Below are positions 1-11,252 of a stretch of 64,000 nucleotides of DNA, piece by piece. Source of the DNA: Symbiodinium natans (Eukaryota; Sar; Dinophyceae; Suessiales; Symbiodiniaceae); the NCBI GenBank assembly GCA_905221605.1, contig CAJNDS010001113.1, forward strand, positions 599,501 through 663,500. Direction: 5' to 3'. The notes beneath the pieces are model-generated. The model saw nothing but the letters and a program-made list of their open reading frames with translations, was not told the DNA's origin and searched no databases. Positions within the stretch are counted from its first letter, which is position 1; every line of letters starts with the position of its first letter. The position numbers were made by a program, and so were the translations under genes.

Positions 1-1089
1 ACATCTTCTAAAGTGCAGAGTTCAGTGAATCCCCTTCGCTCGCGAGGCAGCTGGTAGATACCAGTAGGGTTTGGAAATCCTCGCTCATTTTTGACCTTGG
101 CCTTCAATTGTGTTACTTTTTTGGTGTTTTCGGGTTGACAACAGATCTCGGTGACTCATGTGGTAGAGTTTTGCCAACCTTGCACACAAGACGTACACTT
201 GAACTCGTCGAATTGATGTCGAGAGGGCGTTTGTATGTTTATGTGTTTGTTGTCCTCGCATACGAAGACCTACACATAAATCAGCCTGCCATTCTCGTTG
301 TGAGAATCGTACTCCGGTCCAAACTCCAGAAGTTTGCCCGAGCGGTGTTCGAAGGCAGGGCGTGCGGCTGCGACCGTGGCCGGCCGTGTCATGGGCCAGG
401 CTAGGGAACATTTCACGATGTTGCTCGAACATCTGACTGCCTGCTGCAGTGGCCAGCCAAAACCCTTAAAATAGAAAGGGCCAGACCAACCTTATATCCT
501 CAACCTAAGCCGTGCCTGTCCTGAGGCAGCTGCAGAGTCTGGTGACGATCCCGAGCAGGTGCATCACACTCCGCACTCAGTTGGTTTGAACCGAGCTAGA
601 GTTCTAGCAAGGGTCTGATGAGCTCCTGCCGATGGACAATCGGACAACTGATCCCAAGTCGGTTTTATGCAGCAACATCCACTCTCAAATGTCAAGGAGC
701 CTTTTTCTGCTTCAAGGTTCGGGGGCGAATCAAGATCAGAGCCATCCTGACACTAGGGTTCCAACACCCGATGCATGGGTCATGGCCGTAAATCACTCCA
801 GCCCCAAGTGATTGCTGGTCCCTAGTCGCGTCAGTGATAGCCATGGTACTTGTATCACTCGTCGGAAACAGCCACATCGCGGAGGGTGGGGGGAGGGTGG
901 GGGGGAGGACTGGGCTGGCAGCTGCGATGGCAAAAGGTGATTGGGGGGCCATGTTTAACTCATGAAATCCTGTTGACTGTCGTTGTTGGGTCTCAAAAGT
1001 TTGGGATTGGGCTTGACCGCGTTGGGCGGTTGTTGTGACTGGCACAGCAGTCCGTCCGCAAGCACCGGGCGAACGCATGCGTCGGAATA
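1..1089. other. No recognisable gene
   Basis: Mixed-composition sequence without a convincing exon, RNA gene or repeat. Short overlapping open frames occur on both strands but show no motif. Confidence 0.5.
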
Positions 1090-1090
1090 A

Positions 1091-1168
1091 TTACTAATCG
1101 TGTTCCCTCATAGTCCCTTTAGTACACTATAATCACCCCAAAACCCTATTCTAGTTGTGAAGGCCCTA
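1091..1168 (+). repeat. Dispersed repeat family A, copy 1
   Basis: A segment of about 80 bp with the core TAGTCCCTTTAGTA, then CCCCAAAACCCTATTCTAG and AAGGCCC. Two diverged relatives lie at 23,487-23,576 and 37,323-37,408 with the same order of blocks. No coding capacity is seen, so a small non-autonomous element is likely. Confidence 0.6.
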
Positions 1169-1196
1169 AACCCTAAACCCTAAACCCTAAACCCTA
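1164..1196 (-). repeat. Interstitial (CCCTAAA)n array
   Basis: Between four and five CCCTAAA units. Here and below, '-' means CCCTAAA and '+' means TTTAGGG on the given strand. It faces a TTTAGGG array at 1312-1344 across 115 bp of unique sequence. Confidence 0.95.
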
Positions 1197-1261
1197 GGCC
1201 CCCTTTTTCAGCCAGAGTTTGGAAGCATGCTGGGTCTGGCCTTCCCAATACGACCTGTGAG

Positions 1262-1310
1262 GCTGGGGAGGTGGCTGCAAGCGCGGCTTCATCTGCTGCC
1301 AAGACTGTGG
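1262..1310 (+). CDS. Candidate Ala-rich exon fragment
   Basis: Following GAG, the frame reads EAGEVAASAASSAAKTV with no stop. The segment fills most of the gap between two inverted telomere-type arrays. It resembles other Ala-rich islands of this window in composition and in its AG-G start. Exon status and boundaries are inferred, and no full gene can be assembled. Confidence 0.25.
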
Positions 1311-1311
1311 G

Positions 1312-1344
1312 TTTAGGGTTTAGGGTTTAGGGTTTAGGGTTTAG
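1312..1344 (+). repeat. Interstitial (TTTAGGG)n array
   Basis: Between four and five perfect TTTAGGG units, the right-hand partner of the CCCTAAA array at 1164-1196. Confidence 0.95.
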
Positions 1345-1850
1345 ACGGAGGGCTGTTCGGCTATTCAAGGACTTTGGCTGTGACGTGGTTGAGAAGTCTT
1401 GGTCGCTCACCCTGGCCTCAAAACTCTCCTGCAGAGCAACTACCCGTAAGCCCTTAGAAAGCCGGTAAAGTGCCACCCATAGCCAGCGAACCTTGTGTCT
1501 TGTGCTTGCTCATGTAAGCCTTGTGTGGGTAAGCCTTTTGGCCGCAGGCCAGGCCATTGTCGTACAGAATATAATCCGAGCACCTGTTTAATCAAACCCC
1601 CCACATTTAAAGAAATTTTTTTCGGCCGGAAGCCCGCCGGAAGACTACTTTCCAATAGGGTGGATTTCGTATGGGGATAACCCCCCACATTTAAAGAAAT
1701 TTTTTGGGGGTTCAAGAATCTGTCGGCAGGCTTCTTGTTTTGCTTGCGGAGATGCGAAGCTACAGCACCTCAGGGATCTGCAGCCCATTTTTTTTATTGA
1801 AAATCAATGCAGGGCCATGGTCCAATTATTGCGGAACCCTGCCTTCCTTA
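1345..1850. other. No gene seen; short local repeat
   Basis: The block CCCCCACATTTAAAGAAAT, followed by a T-run, occurs twice (1597-1623 and 1682-1705). The phrase 'aggtgctcggatta', inverted at 1573-1587, recurs at 1886-1899. No coding motif is visible. Confidence 0.5.
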
Positions 1851-2625
1851 TTGCGGGGGGGGGGGGGGGGGGGCCCCAATTAAACAGGTGCTCGGATTAC
1901 GTAAAAAGAGCAAAAGAAAAAAAGAAACGAATAAATGTGTATATCTATCTATCTATATATCTATATATCTATAATATATGGTTCAGCGTCGAGCGTCCTG
2001 GGCCCCCCCCCCCATGGTATCCCCCCCCCCCCCCAAGTCTACTCTACGGTCCTAAACCCTAAACCCTAACCCTAAACCCTAAACCCTAAACCCTAAACCC
2101 TAAAACCTAACCCTAACCCTAAACCCTAAACCTTAAGTCTTAAACCTTAAACCCTAAACCCTAAAACCCTGAACCCTAAACCCTAACCCTAAAACCAACC
2201 CCCAACCACACCGCAGGGGGGGGGGGGATCATCTTAGTACCCCATCCGCGGGGCAAAACCCTAAACCCTAAACCCTAAACCCTAAACCCTAAAACCTAAA
2301 CCTAAACCCTAAACCCTAAACCCTAAAACCCTAAAACCCTAAAACCCTAAACCCTAAAACCTAAACCCTAAAACCCTAAAACCAACCCCCAACCACACCA
2401 CAGGGGGGGGGGGGTACCATTGCGGGGGGGGGGGGGGTAGGGGGGAGGGGGGGGGGGCCCGGCGGGGCTGAATCATATATATATATATATGGTTGTGCGC
2501 TGTGCGTTCTCGCGCCCCCCCCCCCCCCCCCTCCAGGTATCCCCCCCCCCCGCGCATGGTCTATGGTCTCCCCTAAAAACCAACCCGAAACCGTAAACCC
2601 TATACCCTAAACCCTAAACCCTAAG
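1851..2625 (-). repeat. Block of tandemly duplicated telomere-type arrays, G/C tracts and TA runs
   Basis: Degenerate CCCTAAA arrays occupy 2051-2195, 2255-2383 and 2593-2624. The junction 'accaacccccaaccacacc' plus a G-run occurs at 2193-2228 and again at 2381-2414. An ATATAT run followed by a C-tract occurs at 1940-2035 and again at 2475-2555. The whole module therefore appears to be tandemly duplicated with divergence. Confidence 0.8.
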
Positions 2626-2766
2626 CTCTCTGGATCCTCGACCCCAGAGCCCGAAACTTCCTAAAGCCTGAACCAGACACCTAAAACCGAACCCTGGACC
2701 CCAATACCCACCCTAAACCGCCTTATGAAGTGCCTGAGCAGGACATCGGGGCTCTCCCCACCCCAG

Positions 2767-2813
2767 GTTGCCGAAGTGGCCGTCACCGCTGCAGGAAACG
2801 CAGTGCCTTGCCA
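2767..2813 (+). CDS. Candidate Ala-rich exon fragment
   Basis: A CCCCAG acceptor-like site precedes a frame reading VAEVAVTAAGNAVPCQ. A CCCTAAA array starts 12 bp later at 2825. Composition and the AG-G start match the other Ala-rich islands. Function is unknown and exon status is inferred. Confidence 0.25.
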
Positions 2814-2824
2814 GAGATTTTGCG

Positions 2825-2853
2825 AACCCTAAACCCTAAACCCTAAACCCTAA
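2825..2853 (-). repeat. Interstitial (CCCTAAA)n array
   Basis: Four units. Confidence 0.95.
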
Positions 2854-2949
2854 GCCACCTTTTCCGGTCACTCAAGCAGCCGAAATGGCCCTAATGAAGC
2901 CGCTTGCGTGTCTCGGGAACGGCCTGAGGCAGGCATATTGATTTCTGGA

Positions 2950-3033
2950 ATCCCCCCCCCACCCCCAACCCCCCCCCAACAGCCCCCCTCCAACACGCCC
3001 CCCTCCAACACCCCACCCCCCCAACCGCCCCCC
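2950..3033. repeat. C-rich low-complexity tract
   Basis: C-runs broken by AACA and ACAC. It is not coding. Confidence 0.7.
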
Positions 3034-3155
3034 TCATCTAGCCGCTTAGCCTCTAAAACATCCAGATTTGATCACGCATCCACATGAACATGAACCTTCA
3101 GAACTGTGCCAGCTTAGCCTGCCCCTAAGCCTTCCAAACAGTGATGGGGCGTCAG

Positions 3156-3398
3156 AACCCTGAAACCCTGAAACCCTGAAACCTTGAAACCCTGAAACCC
3201 TGAAACCCTGAAACCCTGAAACCCTGAAACCCTGAAACCCTGAACCCTGAAACCCTGAACCCTGAAACCCTGAAACCCTGAAACCCTGAAACCCTGAAAC
3301 CCTGAAACCCTGAAACCCTGAAACCCTGAAACCCGAAACCCTAACCCTAAACCCTAAACCCTAAACCCTAAACCCTAAACCCTCAACCCTAAACCCTA
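3156..3398 (-). repeat. (CCCTGAAA)n octamer array passing into (CCCTAAA)n
   Basis: Some twenty-two CCCTGAAA octamers fill 3156-3336, then about eight CCCTAAA heptamers follow to 3398. The octamer is the heptamer with an A-to-G change and one extra A. The array looks like a local amplification of a mutated telomere unit. Confidence 0.95.
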
Positions 3399-3435
3399 TC
3401 CATACATCCCCAGAACATGTGTTGCTCTCCCTCAG

Positions 3436-3503
3436 GCTGCCAGCGCTGCCATTGCTTCAGGCGCCACGCCCGAGCAGGTGGCACTGCAGTCGGGCCAGGC
3501 CAG
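3436..3503 (+). CDS. Candidate Ala-rich exon fragment
   Basis: A pyrimidine-rich CTCTCCCTCAG precedes a frame reading AASAAIASGATPEQVALQS, then GQA. It lies in the 130-bp gap between a CCCTAAA array (to 3398) and a TTTAGGG array (from 3533). It is the most exon-like of the Ala-rich islands. No homologue is recognised. Confidence 0.35.
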
Positions 3504-3532
3504 CCATGGCCAACCATCCCATGGGGATTTGA

Positions 3533-3626
3533 GGGTTTAGGGTTTAGGGTTAGGGTTTAGGGTTTAGGGTTTAGGGTTTAGGGTTTAGGGTTTAGGGTTT
3601 AGGGTTTAGGGTTTAGGGTTTAGGGT
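3533..3626 (+). repeat. Interstitial (TTTAGGG)n array
   Basis: About thirteen units, one of them shortened. Confidence 0.95.
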
Positions 3627-3753
3627 AACCCACTGCGGGGTTGAGAGAGAGGGAGGGAGTTTGAGAGGCAGTAGGCTGGGGACAGATCTTATTGGATCTC
3701 GCATCTATGCCCATAAATCAGCATGTCCGAAGGTCTTTGTTGTGACGGTATAC

Positions 3754-3811
3754 CAAACCCTAAACCCTAAACCCTAAACCCTGAACCCTGAACCTTAAAC
3801 CCTAAACCCTA
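3754..3811 (-). repeat. Interstitial (CCCTAAA)n array with CCCTGAA variants
   Basis: About eight units, two of them CCCTGAA. Confidence 0.9.
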
Positions 3812-6258
3812 CACCACCAAGTTAATCAGGTCTTCTGTTTCTAAGCCAGAAGCTGCTGCCTCGCCAGGCCTCCATAGAAATTGAAACGCCGAAACAATGT
3901 ACTTCTATCACGAGCCATAGACTGCAAGTAGGTATTATACAATCATGTCCTTCAACTGAAATCTTGCGTGCGTGTACAGTTCAACTTAGATGCCACCCCA
4001 GTTCTAACTGTGCAGGAACTCCCGAAGACTTCAGGGCTTCTTTCTTTTACCATCACTGGTGTCTCGAATGCCATCGCGCGGTACCCCGGTGCTTGCTGCT
4101 GCCGCTGCAGCGAAGTAGCTTGCACAAGTCTCTTTCCCCTTTTTTGGGCTACAGGCTTACCGGCGGCTTACCCACCCACGCCGCACATCCGATGAGTCGC
4201 CCACTCCACCCACTCGATGCTCCAGGCACAAGAGATGAGGGTGAATGGTGGGCAGCTTCGGACCGAAAGGTCGCCTCACATCATGCCATCCTCATCGGAA
4301 CACCTGTGGTCCTTTGCTGGGCTTGTGACGGCCGCTGATGGCTGACTCATGCTGACCCCTCAGCCGCGGGCACGCCAAGTCCACTGTTGGCACTTCCAAC
4401 CCATCCCAACGCTAAAGTTACCAGATGTCCTGAATTCTGTGAGGTAATGGGGCGTCAGCGCGTCAGCTTAGAGCCCTCGACCACGCGATTGTTCCCCAGC
4501 CTCCAAATGCCAGCCAGTTTTCTTACGGACGCATCTAAGTTAGGCCTTGGCTTCCTATGAGCCTTTGCGCCTTTATCGACTAGAAAGCTAGTACAGTACT
4601 CTAAGAGTAAACGCATTGATGTGCCGACTGGGTCGCTGAAATACCAAAAAGCGGCTTCCCAACAGTGAGCCGAAATGCTGTTCACTCCCTAAGTCGTGTT
4701 GTCGTATGATTTGTCCATACGTCAAACAATCTCCCCTGCCCCCAACCGAGAGCCCTCAAGGCTGCAGTGGCAGCGGCGCGGAAGGAAGACCTGGAAGAGA
4801 GTGCGCAGCCGCAGGCAGGCGCATGTAGCATTAACGAATACTTTGGGTGCTTGTCGTCCGGCTCAACGATGGGACGAGAAGTCAAGGGCTTCGCAAAGAT
4901 CTCGAGTTTAGTCTCGAAGCTGCATCTGAAGGTTTCACAAGTTGCACAAAGCTATGAACCCAGACGTTTGGTTGTTGTCAGGTCGTCGTGCCAGTCTTTG
5001 CACGGGCGGCAGGCCGGCACGAGAGCATCCGAAAACGGAAAATACAACCCCGCAGACCTTTTTCAGCGTAGTTTTCGAGAGCTCAAGAACATGGCTTCTA
5101 GCGATGTCTCTAGATTCGTCTGTAGAGTCCATTTGTGAGTCCATCAATGCCTTTGATGTGCTCCCGGCACCCCGGGGCTTAGTCTTGTTTCTTCTGCTCG
5201 TTTGTGCGCATCCGTGCCTCTACAAAGCTTGAGAAGGCTCAGGGGGCTTTGGGATCCCCCACTTCTCAAGCTCTGTCGGTTCTGTTAGCCAGGCAGGGCG
5301 GCGGCACAACAACCAGGCACAGGCATGGGGCTTAATGAGAGAACGCCCGCAGATCTCTAGGCGTGTGTAGCACTTGCCCTCTTGGGGGTTTGGAAGTGGG
5401 TTGTTTCCGGCCTTAGCAATGTTGGCTTCGCTGCTCTCAGGTCGCCATGTTTGGGGGCGCAGGTTTCGGCTTTCCGTGCTTTAGCATCTTCTCGCAGCAT
5501 TCCGTAGCCCCAAGAAGCCTCGTGGGCCAAGGTCGCGATGCCTCAAAGGTCATGGATCGCGCAGCCAAAGCCGCCACTGAGGCCGGCAATCGGCTCTCTG
5601 CTCTGAGAGGATTGAGAGGTTTATCCGGGCTTTTGTGTGCGAGCTTGTTACAAATCAAGGGCCTTAGGGCCGTTCCAAGAATTCGGCTTCAAGCTGCCGT
5701 CTGCAGGATTCGAGAGGGCCTTCGGCCCCTGTTCTTATGTCTTGCGCTCAACCACGACTGACCCCACCAACAGCCTTTCTGACAACACCCCCCTATGGTC
5801 TCAGCCCCAAGCCCTACTTAAGCCCCAAAACCCTGAACATCAAACCCGCAAAAATCGTGCTGTTAGGCTGGGGAGCGACTGGGCATCTTCACCCCGCAGC
5901 AACTGGCCGAGGCACGGTCTAGTCTACGGGACTCAGAGTATCTGACTGAGTGTCTTGGGGTTTTCAGGGTCTTGCCTTTCCTGACGCAAGCTCATCACCA
6001 TGACCGGTTGCTACGACCACTTACCAGTACGAGCAGGGTCCTCAACGACTTCGCCAGGCACATCCTTCGAGCAGCCCAGCCCGGTCTATCGAATTCCAGA
6101 ACGTCCAGTAGGGTTTAGAGGTGCACTGTTCTCGGATTCATCTACATCGGCGTGCTCAGCATGCTCCAGCAAACAAGGTCTTGCAACACCGACACATTCG
6201 ATGTCCACACCCTCCAGCACATCATCGTGGGAGTTGGACTTCCTGGGCTTCATCCATC
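3812..6258. other. No complete gene; one exon-like island
   Basis: Unique sequence. Open frames of 60-124 codons overlap on both strands, which is expected by chance at this composition. Apart from 5537-5610, I see no motif or repeat. Confidence 0.4.
5537..5610 (+). CDS. Candidate Ala-rich exon fragment
   Basis: Plus-strand frame with DASKVMDRAAKAATEAGN followed by RLSALRG. Ala/Lys/Glu spacing suggests a helix. Boundaries are not fixed. Function is unknown. Confidence 0.25.
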
Positions 6259-6363
6259 CTAGGGTTTAGGGTTTAGGGTTTAGGGTTTAGGGTTTAGGGT
6301 TTAGGGTTTGGGGTTTAGGGTTTGGGGTTTGGGGTTTAGGGTTTAGGGTTTAGGGTTTAGGGT
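6259..6363 (+). repeat. Interstitial (TTTAGGG)n array
   Basis: About fifteen units, several of them TTTGGGG. Confidence 0.95.
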
Positions 6364-7324
6364 GAATTTCCAGAACCGTTGCAGTCCCAGATCCGCTACG
6401 AACATCCGAATGTGATAGTGGCCTCAACATGGAATGCAGCAAATCTGGGACTGCCACAGTCGTGGGGATGCAACATAGATAGGGTTGGCGGTTCAATCTC
6501 GTTGCAAGGCAACCTAGGTATGTTGCACAGCTGGCCTCAGACGTCACGAAGCTGGCTTGAATTGACAAATTAGCACGTCATCAGGCGCCCCTCTCTGGTG
6601 TGGTTTGGGTATGTGAGGAGCTTTCGATATGCCTCCGCCATCCCCTGTTCAGCGCACAGTCTTAGAGTCTTAGATTTTCTGGGTCCAACTGGTCGGAGAA
6701 GCCTGCATGAATGCAGATTGCCTACGCTGTTTGCCACCGAGTTACTGCTCGAATCCTCAGTCAGATTGCTGAACAGGCTGCCGCGCTTCAATGTGCATCT
6801 CACCTTTCCAAATCTGAAGTTTCGACGGGCTCATCGAAGGGAACACAACGCAGTCTGCGACCGCAACATGTCTGCGAATGCAACGGGTTAAGGAAAGCAC
6901 CCTATCTGAAAATTGTTTGAAGTCCCAGGAACAACAAATCCTGCAGCCCACCGTCATGTAGACTGGTCTAAGTAAGCAAGGCCACCAAGGCACCATCTTT
7001 TTGTCCTACTGACTGGGCAGGCAAGTCTGCACCCATCACGTCCACTTTTGAATAGCTGGCATGCGCGCAGAACGCCAGTTTTTTAACAGTACCGTGCCAC
7101 ATTGTGTTTTAGATGACCGTCGACGAACCACCCAATAGCACGCAACAATCTAGGCACGTGGACGTGGGTGTGGGCGCAAGGGTGCATGCCGCATGCAAGT
7201 GAGCGTCTGTGTGACGGGACAAGTAGTTAGTGGAGGGCCAAGCATTCTGCAGTTTAACGAAAAGTTTTCTTGATTTTTCAAGTCTGGAGACTTTTTGCCC
7301 CGGACCCGGCATACTCCTTGCCAG

Positions 7325-7370
7325 GCCGCTGAAGCAGCATCCAACGAGGCCTCGCGAGTCCTGTCCTCCG
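7325..7370 (+). CDS. Candidate Ala-rich exon fragment
   Basis: CTTGCCAG precedes a frame reading AAEAASNEASRVLSS. It is followed by GCCAG, which could be a GC-type donor. It is similar in character to the islands at 2767, 3436 and 26,865. Function is unknown. Confidence 0.25.
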
Positions 7371-8168
7371 GCCAGACCCTTGGGTAGTTGAACGGGTCTA
7401 CATGACAAAGGTAGTCCTACAATCCTACAACAGAGTTCTTCGTGCATGTGCGGGATCAACACAACAGATGCTGTTTTCTGATACCGGATTATTGCCCAGG
7501 CGATTCCAGGTTTCAGGATGTTATACCATTCATGGAGATTCATGCCGTGGACTTTTGTGCCTGGAGGGGGCCTGGTGGCCTAGATCTGTGAGCTCTTTTA
7601 AAACGTAGTGAGTGTCTAGCAATTTGTTCACTTCGGATAAGACGTGCATTCTGAGGCCCAAGGCCAGCTGCGGGAGGCGCCAGGGAGATTTAGGAAGAGG
7701 AGTTGAGCATTTGGGGAGGCAGAAGGAGCCTCAAATCCTGTGGGTTTGAGGATGTTTGCCTTACAAAGGGTCAATCGGGTCTTTTTGTGGAGGTGGCTTG
7801 GTGCCCTGGGGGCGCGTTGTAAAGTTAGAGCCTACATAACATGACGCAAAGCCAACCAGAACTTCGATGGTTGATCCCTGTGAACCCGGAGTACAGTGCC
7901 CTAAACCCTTTAAACCTTTTCAACCCTTAACCCAAAACCTTTTCAACACTAAACCCTAAAGCCCAGCACCTTGGAAAACTCTTTGCGCTCCAGGCCGTGG
8001 CAAAGGGGTGGCAGCCTCGGCAGTATGTGCCCGTTGCAGCTTTGGGGGCTTTTGGGGAGGTGAAGGATCATTCGACCTGGGAGAGTTCTGGCAGTCTGCC
8101 TCTCCAATGCATATCTCGCATTGACGTGTCAGATGTGAAGTCGATGTCCTACAGATGCTGTTTTCTGA

Positions 8169-8203
8169 AGGTTTTTTTTTTTTTTTTTTTTGGGGGGGGG
8201 GGG
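8169..8203. repeat. T-run joined to a G-run
   Basis: More than twenty T followed by about twelve G. The same junction recurs at 23,875-23,908. Confidence 0.9.
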
Positions 8204-10046
8204 GCTTGGTTGGAAATTGAAGAGCCCCCGTCAGAGACCCTGAGCATGGCCTTGATGTTATTTGCTTCTCTGTGTTTCTCCCTTGTCATCAACCGCATGG
8301 TGGGCACTTCAGGAATGCATGCACTAACGACTAACGAATCCAGGAAGCCAAAAAGAAGCTGTGTCTGGGGAGGCTTGGACAGGTCATCTTTGGCAGAGGA
8401 ACAGCCGCGAATACACTCACCACAACGCCGTGGCACGGGGAGTTGAAATCGCAACACAAACACGACAACGTAGACGGGTTTTGGTGTGTCTCATCGTTGC
8501 CCGTGAGAGCCAACTCACCCTTATTTCCTGCGAGCCTGAAGCGTGACGAAGCTTGAATGAATTCTGAAGGGCTGACCGAAATAGACAGACTACATACATG
8601 ACAGAACCACACGACAACCCCACCGCCGACCGAAAAAAAACGCGGTAGGGCGACGGCTTGCTGCTGCGCGCATTGCACTATGAGTCAGACTGTTAAGAGA
8701 CTCTCGCAAACATCCAGTTTTCCGGATGCCGCATACTACGGTCGACAGGGTTGTCAGAAGGAGCCAAGAGAACGACAGAGAACGGAGCGTGCTTGCCCTA
8801 TGAAGCCCTGAGGCGGGTCGCGGCAACAGCCGTGCCCCACCATCGAGAGGCTTCTGCCTGTGTGTTGCTATGATTGGGGCTCATTGGGGCTCTAGTGACT
8901 CTAGTGCTTCGAGCCTTGGAGTTTTTGGACATGGGTATGCAGCGGTATGCAATCTGTCTCAGTCGGATGCGGCAGCTTGCTTCCTTGCAGTGCCGGAAGC
9001 TTGTTCATGATGCTACCATTGGGCATTGTCTTAGAAAAAGCCGTGTTGACCAGCCTCTCTACACCGACGCCTTTGAAGAAGTGCGAATCCACACCCAAGA
9101 ATAGAACTGTTTGATATTGGGTGGGGGGGGGGCGGGGGGCGACAAGCCATTAATTCGCCTTAAACCACATGCTAAGATCCACAAACCATGGAAGGCATTG
9201 TCCGTGTTCTTGTGCAGTTTTCCTTTCTGCAGGACGTACTCCAGGCTCAACGCCCCAGTCAACGCAATCAGCGCCTGCAACAAGGCTGTCGGGATCTTCT
9301 GAAATTTCATTTGGCAATTCGACCTGCATTGTCCGAAGCCTGCGGCCCGCAAGTGTCGGTCGATTTCGGGAGGTGGCATGAAAACCATCAGGGCAGATGT
9401 TGTTTTTTGGAATCTGGTGCTTGTTACTTGTCGGCTGAGGGTTGAGTTATCTCCTCCCCCTTGTATTAACCCCCCATACCCCCTACTGTAATGAGCATTT
9501 AACATTGGGGTAGGGCGGCGGTTGAATCTTAGGAGGAGGGGATCATGTCAGAAACGCACGTGCAGACAGATTTGTGTAGTTATGATTCTGGAAAGAAGCT
9601 TGACACTTTGTTCTCCTGACACCCGGCCCCGAGGCACAAAATGTATCTTCTCCTTGTTTTGCACTTTAAATTCCGGCTATACATACAGCTGTGATGGCGA
9701 GAGAAAGAATGGACAGAGAGGCCCAAAACCCGAAACCCTAAACCCACAATCTTGTGCATGTTCATGGTGGCCGCAGTAGGGAAAATAAGAGCTTGCTCTC
9801 GCAGCGTAAGGTGAGAGTCCCCAAGTTCTAGTCGGAGAAGCCGTTTTGGTGGTCCTCAAGTCCGAAACTTTTCATAGTCCATTACTTGGTCATAGTTGGG
9901 TAATGATCATTTTGCATTTTCAAGGGTACTTAAACCAATAGGGAAGATGAATGTAAATTTTGAATACGATCCCAACCATGAACCAGATTAGAGCAGGCCG
10001 AAGGCAGCACCAAAGCCGGCTGCAGCCAAGAAGGCTGGGGAGAGAA

Positions 10047-10099
10047 GGGTTTAAGGTTTAGGGTTTAGGGTTTTGGGTTTAGGGTTTAGGGTTTAGGGT
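10047..10099 (+). repeat. Interstitial (TTTAGGG)n array
   Basis: Between seven and eight units, one of them TTTTGGG. Confidence 0.9.
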
Positions 10100-11063
10100 G
10101 GTTGATCGTGCAGGTCCTGAAGTTTTGCCTACTCTTGGAATATAAGCTTTCGGTGGTTTCAAAGTGTGTAGATTCCAAGCCCTGAAGAGCTCAAAAAATT
10201 TCTGAGAAAGCTCGCGAACTCTCGTTCTTCTTTCAAGAGAGGTCTCTTGCATTCCTACAGGGTTTCTTCCTAGATCGCATTGGACCTTGCTAACCCTACC
10301 CGGGACCTTCTACCCAAATACCCCAACTACAAGCCCTAGTTAAGACAAGTCGGTGTCACTCGGTATCACTCGGTATCACTACTATTGCTTAAGAACCCCC
10401 AAAAAGTTAAACCTATTCTTCCTTATTAAGGGTAATATAGGGATTATTAGTTTTTTGTTCTTTTGGAGTTCTTAAGCAAATAGTAGATCGCGGAAGCACT
10501 TCGGAGAGCGACCAAAGGCGCCTGCGCCGAAGCCGGCGCCAAAGCGGTCGGCCAGCGAGAAGTCGACTGCGCGGCCGCTAGTTTGATATGAAGCAGGGTT
10601 TATATTGCTGTTTTTGGTGAGTGTATATGAGGTTCCGTTTAAATATGCAAGAAATATATACCCTACTTCATATGACTCGCCAGGGTTGAGTGCCTTCGAA
10701 GGTATGTGGGGCGTCTGAAGGTTTAGGGCTTCATGTTTTGAGTTGAGGATTCCGGGTCTGGGACGCTTAACACGATGTCCTAAAAGACTTAAACAAAAGG
10801 ACACAACGAATAGAAGGTTGCATCATGTTACTCATCCCCTAGTGTGAGTCAGGTGCTTGTAGGTGTCGAGATTGGACGAATGATGTCTCTTTGCTCAGAA
10901 TATGTAGGGCTTTGTGCTGATATCTTACAGGGTCTGAGGACTTTGCTGAGGACTTGAGGAATGCCCGGATGCAGATGGAGGCAAACTGCCAGTTGGACAG
11001 TATCGAAGCTTCAGAGCCCAGCGTATGCTATTAATCCTCGTCTACCAGTTGAAAAGCAACACA
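10100..11063. other. No gene seen
   Basis: A minus-strand frame of 110 codons at 10,472-10,804 shows no motif. A direct repeat of GTATCACTCG-type phrases lies at 10,350-10,382. Confidence 0.4.
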
Positions 11064-11113
11064 CCCTAAACCCTAAACCCTAAACCCTAAACCCTAAACC
11101 CTAAACCCTAAAC
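11064..11113 (-). repeat. Interstitial (CCCTAAA)n array
   Basis: Seven units. It faces a TTTAGGG array across 109 bp. Confidence 0.95.
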
Positions 11114-11222
11114 AGGCTAAAGTGAACTTGTACAATATCGGATCCTGCAGACTCTCAAAGCCGGGATCTTGAGGCCGAAAAGCAAGGCAGCGGCAGATCC
11201 TCAGTCGGTCGGAGACTCAAAG

Positions 11223-11252
11223 TTTAGGGTTTAGGGTTTAGGGTTTAGGGTT
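11223..11252 (+). repeat. Interstitial (TTTAGGG)n array
   Basis: Four units, partner of the array at 11,064-11,113. Confidence 0.95.

Larger units (their letters stand above)
6364..10046. other. No complete gene seen
   Basis: Apart from the features listed separately (7325-7370, 8169-8203), this 3.7 kb holds only short unsupported frames. There are a G tract at about 9121-9139 and a brief degenerate CCCTAAA stretch near 7900-7965. Confidence 0.4.

Noticed and set aside
1-4000. True chromosome end at the left of the window
   Set aside because: Arrays are short, occur in both orientations and continue for 42 kb, with unique sequence before the first. They are interstitial.
4000-4340. Plus-strand frames of 124 and 75 codons as a gene
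   Set aside because: They overlap in different frames over the same bases and show no motif.
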